Assembly: GCF_025717535.1 (NCBI RefSeq)
Contig: NZ_JAJIRO010000001.1
Coordinates: forward strand, 806,001-870,000
From: Paucibacter sp. Y2R2-4
GTDB lineage: Bacteria; Pseudomonadota; Gammaproteobacteria; Burkholderiales; Burkholderiaceae_C
Direction of reading: 5' to 3'
DNA: 64,000 bases
A program made the position numbers and the translations under genes. Below are positions 28,727-38,035 of this stretch, piece by piece. Within the stretch, counting starts at the first letter, position 1, and each line of letters opens with the position of its first letter. The notes beneath the pieces are model-generated. The model made no database searches. It had not been told where the DNA came from and saw only the letters and a list, made by a program, of their open reading frames with translations.

Positions 28727-29173
28727 TCAGTCGCGATCCCGGCCATGACCATGCCTCTCTCTGTCGCGTCCATGAGCACGCTCATAGCCACGTTCACCTT
28801 CGCGACCCCAGCCGTCTCCATGCAGTTCGCTATGACTGTGCCGGTAATGCGGCACGAACTCATCACGGTACCAGTCGTCGCGCACAAAGTAGACCGGTCG
28901 CCCACAGGCTTCGTAATGCCTGCAGTGCATGTGCCAGTTTCTCTCATGACCCGGCGGCACACGAATGTAGACCGGCGCGGCCTGCACACGAGCCCGCTCG
29001 ATCAAGACCGGCTGCGAGTAGATCAGCCGTGGCCGCGGCGCATGGCCAATGTCAACTTGGCCATAAAACCCCGGCTGCCCAATATTGATCGAAACCCCGA
29101 CATCGGCCGCTTGAGCCTGCGCCATGTACCCCAAGCCCAGCACCCAAGCCGTCAAAAAGAACTTCTTGCTCAT
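28727..29173 (-). CDS. Small secreted protein of unknown function, His/Arg/Asp-rich tail
   Basis: The 148-residue product has a Sec signal peptide (MSKKFFLTAWVLGLGYMAQA, cleavage likely after QAQA). The mature part begins with VGVSINIGQPGFYGQVDIG, then a PPGHERNWHMHCRHYEACG segment with two Cys, and ends in a highly charged tail of repeated Gly/Arg/His/Asp/Glu. The ATG at 29173 has AGGAG upstream. It resembles small conserved hypothetical periplasmic proteins of Burkholderiales. Metal binding by the tail is possible but unproven. Confidence 0.72.
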   Translation of the reverse strand: MSKKFFLTAWVLGLGYMAQAQAADVGVSINIGQPGFYGQVDIGHAPRPRLIYSQPVLIERARVQAAPVYIRVPPGHERNWHMHCRHYEACGRPVYFVRDDWYRDEFVPHYRHSHSELHGDGWGREGERGYERAHGRDRERHGHGRDRD

Positions 29174-29512
29174 CGCCAAACTCCTGAGAGGTCTGAATCG
29201 ACCCATTCGTTGTGTGTTGACTCAATCAACGCGCAGAAGCTAGCGCGGGTGCACCCCTCGTCACATTTGGAAACGCAATACCCAACAAAACATCCGCAGT
29301 CAAAGCCGTTTCAGCCGCCAGAAGACCCCTGCGACCTCGGATCGGCGAAGCGGCGCCGCTCAGCCGATAAAATACAAAGCAGAACGAAATGTCGCGGCAC
29401 CAGCCCTGGTGTCGGCGAATGCACGGGCCTTTACGCGGGCCATCGTGAACGTCACCCTTCCCCCTCGTCTGCCATCGCCTGGCCGGGTCTTTTTTCTTGC
29501 ATTCACGCCCCC
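29174..29512. other. Intergenic stretch, 339 bp, divergent promoters
   Basis: The region separates the divergent secreted-protein and ParB-like genes and must hold both promoters. A GATAAAAT stretch at about 29367-29374 could be a -10 element for the plus-strand gene. A GGCACCAG/CTGGTGTC hairpin is at about 29397-29414. An open reading frame continues through much of it in the ParB frame, but its composition is not protein-like. Confidence 0.5.
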
Positions 29513-30397
29513 ATGAACATCACCGTCCTCGAAGAACTGAAGGCTTACATCGACCCCCTGACCCCGGACGAACACCAGGCCCTGGAGCGCAGCATCTTGA
29601 GCGAAGGTTGCCGTGATGCCCTGGTGCTGTGGGGCGATATCTTGGTCGATGGCCATAACCGCTACGGCATCTGCCAAAAACACGGCCTGCCCTTCAACAC
29701 CGTACAGAACACCCGCTTCCAATCGATGGAAGACGTGCATCTGTGGATGATCGACCAGCATTTGGGCCGTCGCTCGGTGTCTGACTTCCAACGCGGCGTA
29801 TTGGCTCTGCGCAAGAAAGAAATCACCAGCGCCCGCGCGCAAGCGGCCGTGGCCGCTCTGGCCGAAGCTGGCACAGCCATCGGTACCGAATTCCCCAGCG
29901 AGATTGGCTCCGAAGCCACTGGCGCCCTGCCACAGCCCGAGCCGCTGACCAGCCGCGAAGCAATTGCCAAAGCCGCCCGCATCAGCAGCAATACCGTGGT
30001 GCAGATCGAAAAGATTCAGAAAAGTGCCGCGCCTGAATTGGTGGAGGCGGTCAAGGCCGGCACCATTTCGATCAATGCGGCGGCCGCCGTGGCCAGCCTG
30101 GACAAGGAAGAGCAGATCGCTGCCGTTGCCGGCGGCAAGAAAGAGCTGCAGCAGGCGGCCAAGCGGGTGCGCGAAAGCAAATCAGGCAGCCGCGCAAGCA
30201 AGACCGAAGGTGGCGACGCAAGTGCGGGCGAAGGCGCGCCGGACGAGAGCGCCGAAAGCGCTGAAGAACGCAATCGGCAGGCCCAGTTGCAACTCTTGCA
30301 AAGCACGGTGGCTGAATTGACTGCTGAAAACAAAGCCTTGAAAGAAGAGAACCAGCGGCTGCGGGAAGAGCTGGCTGCCGCGCAGTCACAGGGCTGA
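29513..30397 (+). CDS. Solitary ParB-like/plasmid-partition-related protein with C-terminal coiled coil
   Basis: The 294-residue protein begins MNITVLEELKAYIDPLTPDE and has a ParB/Srx-like N-terminal core (LVLWGDILVDGHNRYGICQK, residues 38-56). A helical region with a possible helix-turn-helix follows (TSREAIAKAARISSNTVVQ, 146-164; ELVEAVKAGTISINAAA). After a disordered acidic linker comes a coiled coil at about 255-290. No ParA, CTPase box GERRxR or parS-like partner is visible nearby. The frame is open far upstream, but family members start at this ATG; no Shine-Dalgarno is seen. Chromosomal copies exist in Burkholderiales without known function. It may be a DNA-binding regulator. Confidence 0.75.
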   Translation: MNITVLEELKAYIDPLTPDEHQALERSILSEGCRDALVLWGDILVDGHNRYGICQKHGLPFNTVQNTRFQSMEDVHLWMIDQHLGRRSVSDFQRGVLALRKKEITSARAQAAVAALAEAGTAIGTEFPSEIGSEATGALPQPEPLTSREAIAKAARISSNTVVQIEKIQKSAAPELVEAVKAGTISINAAAAVASLDKEEQIAAVAGGKKELQQAAKRVRESKSGSRASKTEGGDASAGEGAPDESAESAEERNRQAQLQLLQSTVAELTAENKALKEENQRLREELAAAQSQG

Positions 30398-30445
30398 GGC
30401 CTAACTGTCGCTACAGTCGGGCCCTAACACCTCTTTCAGCACAGC

Positions 30446-31573
30446 ATGGACAGCAGCGACCTTCACCAGCAAAGCCACGCAGAAATCCAGGCAGAGAACC
30501 TGGCTTTGCGCCAGCAGCTCGAAGCCATCCTGAGGGAAGCGCGCAATAACGAATTGAAGATACGGCGCTTCGAACAGCTGGAACACAAGCTGATCGCCAC
30601 GCGCTCGCTACTGGACTTGGTGCGGTTGCTGTTAGGTGACTACAAGTCGGCCTTTGGTATCGACTGCGTCGCGCTGTCTTTGCTGGACCGCGACCATGAA
30701 GCCAGCCGCATGCTGGACGCGGAACTGGGCGCGGATGGGCCCATTCAAGGCCTGCATTTACTGCAATCCGACGCGCCCTTGCTGGCCCTGCATGCTGACC
30801 TGAAGCCTTGGTTGGGGCCATTCAAGGCCAGCGCACATGCTGAGCTATTCAGGGGCCAAGCCCGGGCGGCGGATGTTGCCTCGCTCGCACTGCTGCCCCT
30901 AAGTCGACACGGAGAACTGATTGGCAGCCTGCACTTCGGCAGCGTGGATGAGCAACGCTATGAAGCTCAGGCGGGCACTGCTTTGTTGGAGCGGCTGGCC
31001 GCCATCGTCTCGGTTTGCCTGGACAGCACGCTCAATCAAGAACGCTTGAAACTGGCCGGCCTGACCGACGCGCTGACCGGCGTGCACAACCGTCGCTACT
31101 TTGAACACCGCTGCCTGATCGAGATTGCCCAGGCCCGCCGCTATCGGCACGACTTGGCCTGCCTCTTCCTGGACTTGGATCGATTCAAGGCCATCAATGA
31201 CCGCTATGGTCATCCGGCCGGCGATGCGGTGTTGCGGGCCGTCGGCCATAACATCCAGACTCAGCTGCGCGCGGGGGACACGATTGCCCGATTCGGCGGC
31301 GAAGAGTTTGTCGTCCTGCTGCCACAAGCGCCCGCCTTGCATGCACGCGAGATCGCCGAGCGCATACGTGCGGGCATTGCCGCACGGCCCTTCAGCTTGC
31401 CTAGCGGCGAAGTGATCACCGCCAGTGTGTCTGTGGGCCTGGCCATGTTGCCGACCGAGCGAATTCAGACGGAAGCTCAGGAACTGGCCGATCAATTGGT
31501 CAAGTCGGCCGATCAAGCCCTGTACCAAGCCAAGGCCGAGGGACGCAACCGCGTCGTTTTTAGCAGTTCTTAA
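30446..31573 (+). CDS. Diguanylate cyclase with DUF484/GAF-like sensor domain
   Basis: The 375-residue protein has a coiled coil at about 12-50, a DUF484/GAF-like region at 50-195 (FEQLEHKLIATRSLLDLVRL; LALLPLSRHGELIGSLHFGS) and a GGDEF domain. The active site is ARFGGEEFVVLLP at 282-294, with metal-site FLDLDRFKAINDRYGHPAGD. An inhibitory I-site RAGD (275-278) lies exactly five residues before GGEEF, so product inhibition by cyclic-di-GMP is expected. It starts 48 bp after the ParB-like gene and may share its transcript. No membrane segment is present. Confidence 0.88.
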   Translation: MDSSDLHQQSHAEIQAENLALRQQLEAILREARNNELKIRRFEQLEHKLIATRSLLDLVRLLLGDYKSAFGIDCVALSLLDRDHEASRMLDAELGADGPIQGLHLLQSDAPLLALHADLKPWLGPFKASAHAELFRGQARAADVASLALLPLSRHGELIGSLHFGSVDEQRYEAQAGTALLERLAAIVSVCLDSTLNQERLKLAGLTDALTGVHNRRYFEHRCLIEIAQARRYRHDLACLFLDLDRFKAINDRYGHPAGDAVLRAVGHNIQTQLRAGDTIARFGGEEFVVLLPQAPALHAREIAERIRAGIAARPFSLPSGEVITASVSVGLAMLPTERIQTEAQELADQLVKSADQALYQAKAEGRNRVVFSSS

Positions 31574-31740
31574 TTAGCTGCTCTTAACGCTCCAAACGTA
31601 CGGGGCGCAGGTCTCACCTCCTTGGTCTTAGTGGGCTGACGCTAGCACTCGCCAAAACGATCCCACTGAGCCCTAGGCAAACCATCTGCCTCATCCGTTT
31701 GAGCGCGGCGCCTTCGATTCCTCATTCTTTGAGCCAGAAA

Positions 31741-31789
31741 GCAAAAACCCCTGATTCACAAGATTTCTCTTGCAGATCAAGGGTTTTGC
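31741..31789 (-). terminator. Terminator of the tRNA-Ser gene
   Basis: On the minus strand, AAACCC-TTGAT-CAAGA pairs with TCTTG-ATCA-GGGGTTT around a GAAA tetraloop, and a TTTTTGC tail follows. It begins 7 bp after the tRNA 3' end. Confidence 0.8.
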
Positions 31790-31795
31790 ATTACT

Positions 31796-31888
31796 TGGCG
31801 GAGTCGGAGAGATTCGAACTCTCGATGCAGGTTTTGCCCACATACTCCCTTAGCAGGGGAGCACCTTCGGCCACTCGGTCACGACTCC
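31796..31888 (-). tRNA. tRNA-Ser (anticodon GCT)
   Basis: The reverse strand reads GGAGTCGTGACCGAGTGGCC at the 5' end and ends CGACTCC-G-CCA, so the acceptor stem pairs fully and CCA is encoded. The anticodon loop is CTGCTAA with anticodon GCT for AGC/AGU serine codons. A long variable arm, GGGAGTATGTGGGCAAAACC region, follows, as in class II tRNA-Ser. The T-loop GTTCGAATC is intact. Length is 93 nt. Confidence 0.96.
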
Positions 31889-31903
31889 AGCGCAGCCTTG
31901 AAT

Positions 31904-31931
31904 TCTATACTAAGTATTCAAGAGCTTTCAA
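31904..31931 (-). promoter_or_regulatory. Sigma-70 promoter of tRNA-Ser
   Basis: On the minus strand, -35 TTGAAA (31931-31926) and -10 TATAGA (31909-31904) are separated by 16 bp. Transcription would start near 31897, about 9 bp before the mature tRNA 5' end. The element lies between the lysC stop and the tRNA. Confidence 0.65.
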
Positions 31932-31934
31932 GAC

Positions 31935-33203
31935 TTATGCAGAAATTTGTTCCAATTCGAAGGCGCGATGCAAAGCACGCACAGCCAACTCCATGTACTT
32001 CTCGTCGATCACGACGCTGGTCTTGATCTCACTGGTGGAAATCATCTGGATGTTGATGCCCTCTTCGCTCAGCGCGCGGAACATCTTGGAGGCCACGCCG
32101 ACATGTGAGCGCATGCCGATGCCGACGATAGACACCTTGCAAATGCGCGCATCGCCCATGACCTTGGAGGCTTGGGTGGCCGGACCCACCGTCTTCTCCA
32201 GCAACTCCATGGTGCGCGCATAGTCGTTGCGGTGCACGGTGAAGCTGAAGTCGGTCTTGCCGTCGTGCGAAACGTTCTGAATGATCACGTCGATGTCGAT
32301 GTTTGCATCGGCCACCGGGCCCAGGATTTGGAATGCAATACCCGGCTTGTCCGGCACGCCCAGCAGCGTCACCTTGGCCTCATCGCGGTTGAAGGCAATA
32401 CCCGAAACGACGGCTTGTTCCATTTTCTCGTCCTCTTCAAAACTGATCAGCGTGCCAGACTTGGCCTCTTCTTCGATGGCGATATCCCAAGGCGTGAAGC
32501 TGGACAGCACGCGCAGGGGCACCCGGTATTTGCCGGCAAATTCAACCGAGCGGATTTGCAAAATCTTTGAGCCCAGCGAGGCCATTTCCAGCATTTCTTC
32601 AAAGCTGATGGTGTGCAGGCGACGCGCCTCGGGCACGATGCGAGGGTCGGTGGTGTAGACCCCGTCCACATCGGTGTAGATCAGGCACTCGGCGGCCTTC
32701 ATCGCTGCCGCGATCGCTACGGCGGAGGTATCCGAGCCGCCACGTCCCAAAGTCGTGATGTTGTGGTCCTCGTCAATGCCTTGGAAGCCGGCAATAACCA
32801 CGACCTTGCCGGCCGCCAGATCGGCGCGCACGCGGGTGTCATCAATGCTCTCGATGCGTGCCTTGGTGTAACTGGAATCGGTGGCGACGGGCACTTGCCA
32901 GCCGGTATAGCTCACCGCCTCCAGGCCTTCGGCTTGCAATGCAATCGCCAACAAGCCCACCGACACCTGCTCGCCAGTGGCGGCAATCATATCGAGTTCG
33001 CGATTCAGTTCAGCGCTGCCGACAGAGGGCGACAGCTCTTTGGCCAAACCCAGCAAACGGTTGGTTTCGCCGCTCATGGCCGAGGGCACGACCACCATTT
33101 GGTGGCCCGCACGCGCCCATTTGGCGACACGCTTGGCAACATTGCGGATGCGCTCGGTCGACCCCATCGAGGTGCCGCCGTACTTGTGAACAATCAAGGC
33201 CAT
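31935..33203 (-). CDS. lysC: Aspartate kinase
   Basis: The 422-residue enzyme phosphorylates aspartate, the first step to Lys, Thr, Met and diaminopimelate. The kinase domain begins MALIVHKYGGTSMGSTERI and contains GRGGSDTSAVA and YTDVDGVYTTDPR. The C-terminal part holds two ACT domains (TLLGVPDKPGIAFQIL; VSIVGIGMRSHVGVASKMF) for feedback by Lys and Thr. The ATG at 33203 is the family start; the frame opens 40 codons earlier without protein-like sequence. It is downstream of tilS on the same strand and just upstream of the tRNA-Ser promoter. Confidence 0.96.
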   Translation of the reverse strand: MALIVHKYGGTSMGSTERIRNVAKRVAKWARAGHQMVVVPSAMSGETNRLLGLAKELSPSVGSAELNRELDMIAATGEQVSVGLLAIALQAEGLEAVSYTGWQVPVATDSSYTKARIESIDDTRVRADLAAGKVVVIAGFQGIDEDHNITTLGRGGSDTSAVAIAAAMKAAECLIYTDVDGVYTTDPRIVPEARRLHTISFEEMLEMASLGSKILQIRSVEFAGKYRVPLRVLSSFTPWDIAIEEEAKSGTLISFEEDEKMEQAVVSGIAFNRDEAKVTLLGVPDKPGIAFQILGPVADANIDIDVIIQNVSHDGKTDFSFTVHRNDYARTMELLEKTVGPATQASKVMGDARICKVSIVGIGMRSHVGVASKMFRALSEEGINIQMISTSEIKTSVVIDEKYMELAVRALHRAFELEQISA

Positions 33204-33312
33204 AGGAAGAGTGGTTGCGCGGGGGTCAAGGTCCCGGGACGGGTAATGCTGCGCCGCGGTCGCAACCTTCGATTCTAGCTGCTGCATTGCAGCAATATGA
33301 CGATCAATTGAG

Positions 33313-34647
33313 TTACGAAACAAGCATGGAATCGGGCTTCCAGGTCAAGCTCAAGGCCGTTTCGCCTGGCTTGGCCAGCCAACGCGCATCAAGCCCCAAG
33401 CCAGGGGCATAGACCAGCTCATCTCCTGCAAACAAGAGCGGCCCCTTGCGTTGCCAGGCCGGCACGGCGGCCTCTTGATAGGCTTTCTTGAGACTGCGCA
33501 AACAACTGTTCCGCGCGCACTGGAACTGCTCGCCCCCGCTGCGTGAACGCATGACCAAGGCCCGCAGCGCCTCCTGGCTAACACCCGCACTCAGGCTAGG
33601 CTCCACCTGCCAAGCACCCGCCCAGTCGGCCAGGGGATAGATGCCCGGCTGCGACAAATCCAGTTCGACTGAACCCAAGGATTCCGAGACGATGCGGCTC
33701 GCGCTTGGCTGCCAAGTCAATCGCCCGCGATAGCGTCGCAAGAGCCCGCCAGCGCAGGACCATGTCGCCGGCTGACATCCTACTAACTCATGCGCTAAGC
33801 GGAGCAAGAGGCTGGCCGGAGCGACTTGACCGGTTTGCGCAGCCAACCAAGCTCGCAAGGCATTGCGAGCGCGAAGCTCACTGAGCTTGAACAGCGCAGG
33901 CAAGCAAAGACCAGGCAGTCCATCCGCCAGCGCATCAAGGTCTTCCTGAGCCACCTCATCCTGCAGCGCTGCGGCGTGCTGGGCCCAAGTGGCCGCTTGA
34001 GCCAAACTCGCCTCGGCTTGCGGAAACGCTTGCAACAAGCCAGGCCACACATCCAAGCGCAAACGGTTACGTGCAAAGCGCGTGTCTCGATTGCTGTCGT
34101 CTTCGATGTGGCTGAGCGCATGTTGCTGCACATAAGCTTGCACCGCCTCGCGAGGCTGATCCAGCCAAGGTCGAGCCCAGCACAAATCATCTTCTCGCCA
34201 TTGCTGCGCGGGCATGCCGGCCAAGCCCGCCACGCCAGCGCCACGCAAAGCTTGCAAAAGCAAAGTTTCAGCCTGGTCGCGCCGATGGTGCGCCAGCAAG
34301 AGCAAGGTCGCCCCGACCTCATGAGCCATGGTGCTGAGTGCGGCATAGCGCTGCTCGCGCGCCCAAGCTTCGACACTTTGTGCAGGAGAAGGAGCGCCCG
34401 TCAGGCGCGTCGCGCGAAAGCGCAAAGGCAGGCCGCCCTCAGCCCAAGCCGCACATTGCGCTAGGCAATGATCAAGCCAGTCATCGGCATTGGGGCTGAG
34501 CCCGTGATGCACATGCAGGGCCACGACCTCTAAACCTGCGCCCTGCTCTTGGTTCAGGGCCTGGGCTTGGCGGGCCGCCGCATGAAGCAGCGCGGTGGAA
34601 TCGCGTCCACCGCTGTAAGCAACAGCAATACAGCGGCTCAAGGACAA
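33313..34647 (-). CDS. tilS: tRNA(Ile)-lysidine synthetase
   Basis: The 444-residue enzyme converts C34 of the tRNA-Ile CAU anticodon to lysidine. The PP-loop IAVAYSGGRDSTALLHAAAR is at the N-terminus, followed by ALHVHHGLSPNADDWL, LLLAHHRRDQAETLLLQALRGAG and the TilS C-terminal domains. The start is a TTG at 34647; an in-frame stop lies 15 bp further upstream, so no ATG start is possible. The start codon is inside an 11-bp tandem repeat, 24 bp after the accA stop. The N-terminus before the PP-loop is very short but acceptable. Confidence 0.92.
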   Translation of the reverse strand: MSLSRCIAVAYSGGRDSTALLHAAARQAQALNQEQGAGLEVVALHVHHGLSPNADDWLDHCLAQCAAWAEGGLPLRFRATRLTGAPSPAQSVEAWAREQRYAALSTMAHEVGATLLLLAHHRRDQAETLLLQALRGAGVAGLAGMPAQQWREDDLCWARPWLDQPREAVQAYVQQHALSHIEDDSNRDTRFARNRLRLDVWPGLLQAFPQAEASLAQAATWAQHAAALQDEVAQEDLDALADGLPGLCLPALFKLSELRARNALRAWLAAQTGQVAPASLLLRLAHELVGCQPATWSCAGGLLRRYRGRLTWQPSASRIVSESLGSVELDLSQPGIYPLADWAGAWQVEPSLSAGVSQEALRALVMRSRSGGEQFQCARNSCLRSLKKAYQEAAVPAWQRKGPLLFAGDELVYAPGLGLDARWLAKPGETALSLTWKPDSMLVS

Positions 34648-34664
34648 CTCAAGGACGACTCAGG
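34637..34664. repeat. 11-bp tandem repeat at the accA-tilS junction
   Basis: Two units, CTCAAGGACAA and CTCAAGGACGA, are followed by a partial CTCAGG. The repeat covers the predicted TTG start of tilS, so unit-number changes would shift its upstream context. Confidence 0.75.
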
Positions 34665-34671
34665 CCGGGGT

Positions 34672-35643
34672 TCAGCGGCTCTTGGTATCACCAAAGCGGC
34701 CGTAGGCCTGCAGGCGCTCATAGCGGCGCTCCAGCAATTCCTTGGGCTTCAAGTCGCTGACCTGGCGCAGCGCTTCACCCAGCGCACGCTTGAGGTTGGA
34801 GGCCATCTGCTTGTTGTCGCGATGGGCACCGCCCACTGGTTCGCTGACGATCTTGTCGATCAAGCCCATGGCCTTCAAGCGATGGGCAGTAATGCCCAGC
34901 GCGCTGGCCGCCTCGGGCGCGCGCTCAGAAGACTTCCAAAGAATGGAGGCACAGCCTTCCGGAGAAATCACCGAATAGGCCGAAAACTGCAGCATCAGAA
35001 CCTGGTCTGCCACGCCGATGGCCAAAGCGCCGCCGGAGCCGCCCTCGCCAATCACGGTAGCGATGATGGGCACTTCCAACTGCGCCATCTCAAAGATGTT
35101 GCGGCCGATGGCTTCCGACTGACCACGCTCCTCGGCACCAATGCCGGGGTAGGCGCCCATGGTGTCGATCATGGTGAAGACGGGCAGGCCGAACTTCTCG
35201 GCCAGCTTCATCAGGCGCAGGGCTTTGCGATAGCCCTCGGGACGCGGCATACCGAAGTTGCGCAAGGTGCGCTCTTTGGCGTCCGAGCCGCGCTGATGGC
35301 CGACCACCATACAGGCTTGGCCATTGAAGCGAGCCAGGCCGCCGACGATCGCGGCGTCATCTGCAAAGTGACGGTCACCGTGCAGTTCTTGGAAATCGGT
35401 GAAGACCTCGGCGCAGTAGTCGAGCGTCTGGGGGCGCTGCGGATGGCGGGCCACTTGATAGACCTGCCAGGGCGCCACATTGGCGTAGACATCCTTGGTC
35501 AGCTGCTGGCTTTTCTTGCTGAGCCGGTCAATCTCTTCCGAGATGTCGACAGCGGACTCGCTCTGCACATAGCGCAGCTCTTCGATCTTGGTTTCGAGCT
35601 CGGCGATGGGCTGCTCGAATTCGAGAAAATGTTTCTTGCTCAT
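34672..35643 (-). CDS. accA: Acetyl-CoA carboxylase carboxyltransferase, alpha subunit
   Basis: The 323-residue subunit joins AccD in transferring carboxyl from biotin to acetyl-CoA for fatty-acid synthesis. It begins [20 protein letters not shown] and contains [49 protein letters not shown] and the [10 protein letters not shown] block. The ATG at 35643 is chosen over an open 24-codon extension. It lies between alkA and tilS on the minus strand, an order common in Burkholderiales. Length is normal. Confidence 0.96.
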   Translation of the reverse strand: MSKKHFLEFEQPIAELETKIEELRYVQSESAVDISEEIDRLSKKSQQLTKDVYANVAPWQVYQVARHPQRPQTLDYCAEVFTDFQELHGDRHFADDAAIVGGLARFNGQACMVVGHQRGSDAKERTLRNFGMPRPEGYRKALRLMKLAEKFGLPVFTMIDTMGAYPGIGAEERGQSEAIGRNIFEMAQLEVPIIATVIGEGGSGGALAIGVADQVLMLQFSAYSVISPEGCASILWKSSERAPEAASALGITAHRLKAMGLIDKIVSEPVGGAHRDNKQMASNLKRALGEALRQVSDLKPKELLERRYERLQAYGRFGDTKSR

Positions 35644-35719
35644 CCTGCGATTCTTGGTCAGTGAGGAAGGTCCTGGACCGGACTGCCTATTGTAAAGGCC
35701 GTCCAGCGAGGGCAAATGT

Positions 35720-36373
35720 CTACTCCACCGGGAGCGGATCGAGGCTACGCCAAATGTACCATGTGGCTACCGAGCGGTAAGGTGCCCAGGCCTCCCCCAG
35801 TTCGCGAGCTTCGGCACGCGATACCGGCTCCCCCGAAAAGTAATTTTCGCTGATGCCTTTGAGCAAGCGCGGGTCGTCCAGCGGCAGCACATTGGGCCGG
35901 GTCAAATGGAAGATCAGGAACATTTCGGCGGTCCAACGACCGATGCCGCGAATTGCGACGAGTTCGTCGATGATGGCTTCGTCATCCATCTGCGTCCACT
36001 GACGAACGTGAACCGTGCCCGCCTCGAAATGCTGGGCCAGATCACTCAAATACTCGATCTTGCGCGCCGGCAGGCCAATGCCTTTCAAAGCGCCTTCAGG
36101 CAAAGCCAGCACCGCCGCCGGCTGAACCCGCGCCGATGAAGAGGCGGACATCAAGCCCGCGAACTTCTCCCAGGCCGCCTGCGCCGTCTTGACCGAGATC
36201 TGTTGGCCGATGACGGACCGGGCCAGCGTCGTGAATGCATCGCTGCGGCCTTGCAGGCGCGCCTCGCCAAACTGCGGGATGAGCTTCTTCATCACCCGGT
36301 CTCGCTTGACCAAGTGGCGGCAAGCCTCGTCCCAATAGTCCGGGGTCACCCCGGTTGCTGAGGGCCGCGCCAC
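35720..36373 (-). CDS. alkA: DNA-3-methyladenine glycosylase II (AlkA/HhH-GPD family)
   Basis: The 217-residue base-excision enzyme shows [20 protein letters not shown], the helix-hairpin-helix [18 protein letters not shown] and the catalytic Asp in LPLDDPRLL. It lacks the N-terminal domain of E. coli AlkA, matching the short AlkA/MPG-like class. No ATG precedes the domain: GTG at 36373 (1 bp after the cysS stop) or GTG at 36349 are candidates; the first is used here. The gene is translationally linked to cysS. Confidence 0.88.
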   Translation of the reverse strand: MARPSATGVTPDYWDEACRHLVKRDRVMKKLIPQFGEARLQGRSDAFTTLARSVIGQQISVKTAQAAWEKFAGLMSASSSARVQPAAVLALPEGALKGIGLPARKIEYLSDLAQHFEAGTVHVRQWTQMDDEAIIDELVAIRGIGRWTAEMFLIFHLTRPNVLPLDDPRLLKGISENYFSGEPVSRAEARELGEAWAPYRSVATWYIWRSLDPLPVE

Positions 36374-36374
36374 G

Positions 36375-37754
36375 TCAGGCCCGCGTCCAAGTCGTGCCGC
36401 TGGGCGAGTCTTGCAAGGCAATACCGAGGGCCAGCAACTCTTGGCGGATGCGATCGGCCGCAGCGAAATCGCGCGCAGCCTTTGCAGCAGCACGGGCTTC
36501 GATCTGCGTCAAGATGGCCGCTTCATCCACGCCAGAACCGGCTTGCAAATAGTCGCGCGGCGCTTGCTGCAAAAAGCCCAGCACGCCTGCCAATTGCTTG
36601 AGCAACTGGGCATCGGCCAAAGTGCGACTGCGGTTGACCTCGGCGGCCAACTCGAACAAGACCGCCACTGCGCCAGGCGTATTGAAGTCGTCGTCCATGG
36701 CGGCGCGGAAAGCGGCCGCCTGCGGATGAGTCCAATCAATTTCGGCAGCTTGACCGCTCAGATCCAGTCCATCCAAGGCGGTGTACAGGCGACGCAGCGA
36801 GTTGCGGGCATCGTCCAGATTCACATCGCTGAAATTGAAGGGGCTGCGGTAGTGCGTGCGCAGCATGAAGTAACGCAGGGTCTCTGCGTCATAGCGCTGC
36901 AGCACTTCGCGGATGGTGAAGAAGTTGCCCAAGGACTTGGACATCTTCACATGGTCCACATTCAGCAAACCGTTGTGCGCCCAGATCGTGGCAGGGCCCA
37001 CACCGTTGGCACCTTCGCTTTGCGCGATTTCGTTTTCATGGTGAGGGAACTGTAGATCCGCGCCGCCGCCATGCAGATCGAACTGTTCACCCAACAAAGC
37101 GCAGGCCATGGCCGAGCATTCGATATGCCAACCCGGGCGACCTGGACCAAAGTCGGAAGCAAACTTGGCGTCCTCAGGCTCCTCAACTTTGGCGGCCTTC
37201 CAGAGCACGAAGTCCAGCGGATCTTGCTTGCCGTCGTCCACCGCCACGCGCTCACCGGCACGCAAGTCATCCAGCGACCGGCCCGACAACTTGCCATAAC
37301 CAGGGAAGGCGCGCACCGAGTAATTCACATCGCCATTGCTGGCGCGATACGCCAGGCCCTTGCCCTCGAGCTTGCCAATCATCGACAGCATTTGCGGCAC
37401 GTACTCCGTGGCGCGAGGCTCATGGGTCGGCCGCTCCACCCCCAGCGCATCCAGATCCGCATGCATGGCTTGGACCATTTCCTCGGTCAATTGCCGGATC
37501 GGAATGCCGCGCTCCAGAGCGCGACGAATGATCTTGTCGTCGATGTCGGTGATGTTGCGCACATAGCTCACCTTGTAACCACTCGCACGCAGCCAACGGT
37601 AGACCAGATCGAAGGCCACCATCATGCGGGCATGGCCGACATGGCAGAGGTCGTAAATGGTGATGCCGCACACATACATGCGGGCATGGCCCGACTCAAG
37701 CGGCGTGAAGGGCTGAACCGTACGGCTCAAGGAGTTGTAGATGCGAAGGGACAT
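36375..37754 (-). CDS. cysS: Cysteine-tRNA ligase
   Basis: The 459-residue class I synthetase has [18 protein letters not shown] with the HIGH-type HVGH, zinc ligands in WHIECSAMA and the [12 protein letters not shown] block, and the [10 protein letters not shown] loop. The start [18 protein letters not shown] at 37754 is the family start; a longer open frame is ignored. It leads the minus-strand run cysS-alkA-accA-tilS-lysC and is divergent from the TPR/ppiA block. Confidence 0.96.
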   Translation of the reverse strand: MSLRIYNSLSRTVQPFTPLESGHARMYVCGITIYDLCHVGHARMMVAFDLVYRWLRASGYKVSYVRNITDIDDKIIRRALERGIPIRQLTEEMVQAMHADLDALGVERPTHEPRATEYVPQMLSMIGKLEGKGLAYRASNGDVNYSVRAFPGYGKLSGRSLDDLRAGERVAVDDGKQDPLDFVLWKAAKVEEPEDAKFASDFGPGRPGWHIECSAMACALLGEQFDLHGGGADLQFPHHENEIAQSEGANGVGPATIWAHNGLLNVDHVKMSKSLGNFFTIREVLQRYDAETLRYFMLRTHYRSPFNFSDVNLDDARNSLRRLYTALDGLDLSGQAAEIDWTHPQAAAFRAAMDDDFNTPGAVAVLFELAAEVNRSRTLADAQLLKQLAGVLGFLQQAPRDYLQAGSGVDEAAILTQIEARAAAKAARDFAAADRIRQELLALGIALQDSPSGTTWTRA

Positions 37755-38035
37755 GGAGCAATCGAGGCTTGTTCTGAGGCGAGATGCAGACGATAAGGCG
37801 TCAATCACCCGGCCATCAAAACAATCAGCTGCGGTTCACAGGGAGACATCGGCACGAGCCCTAGCGTTGGAGCCGCGAGCGGTCCAGCTTCAGGCAGGGC
37901 GCCGTAGAATGAGCCTCAGTATAGCGGTTGGCCCGGGCCGCCCGCCCCCGCGATGACCCTCCCCCAGGCTGCCCTGACACTCGCCAGCGCCCGGTGGCAG
38001 CCCAACGAATTGCCCAAAGCACCGATAAAGCACCG

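Noticed and set aside
28685-29512. Upstream extension of the ParB-like frame
   Set aside because: It runs antisense through the secreted-protein gene and across the spacer; family members start at MNITVLEEL, at 29513.
29513-30397. Chromosome partition locus
   Set aside because: No ParA, no CTPase motif and no parS-like 16-bp palindrome seen next to the ParB-like gene.
31699-32223. 174-codon plus-strand frame
   Set aside because: It covers tRNA-Ser(GCT) and the end of lysC on the other strand, so it is not a gene.
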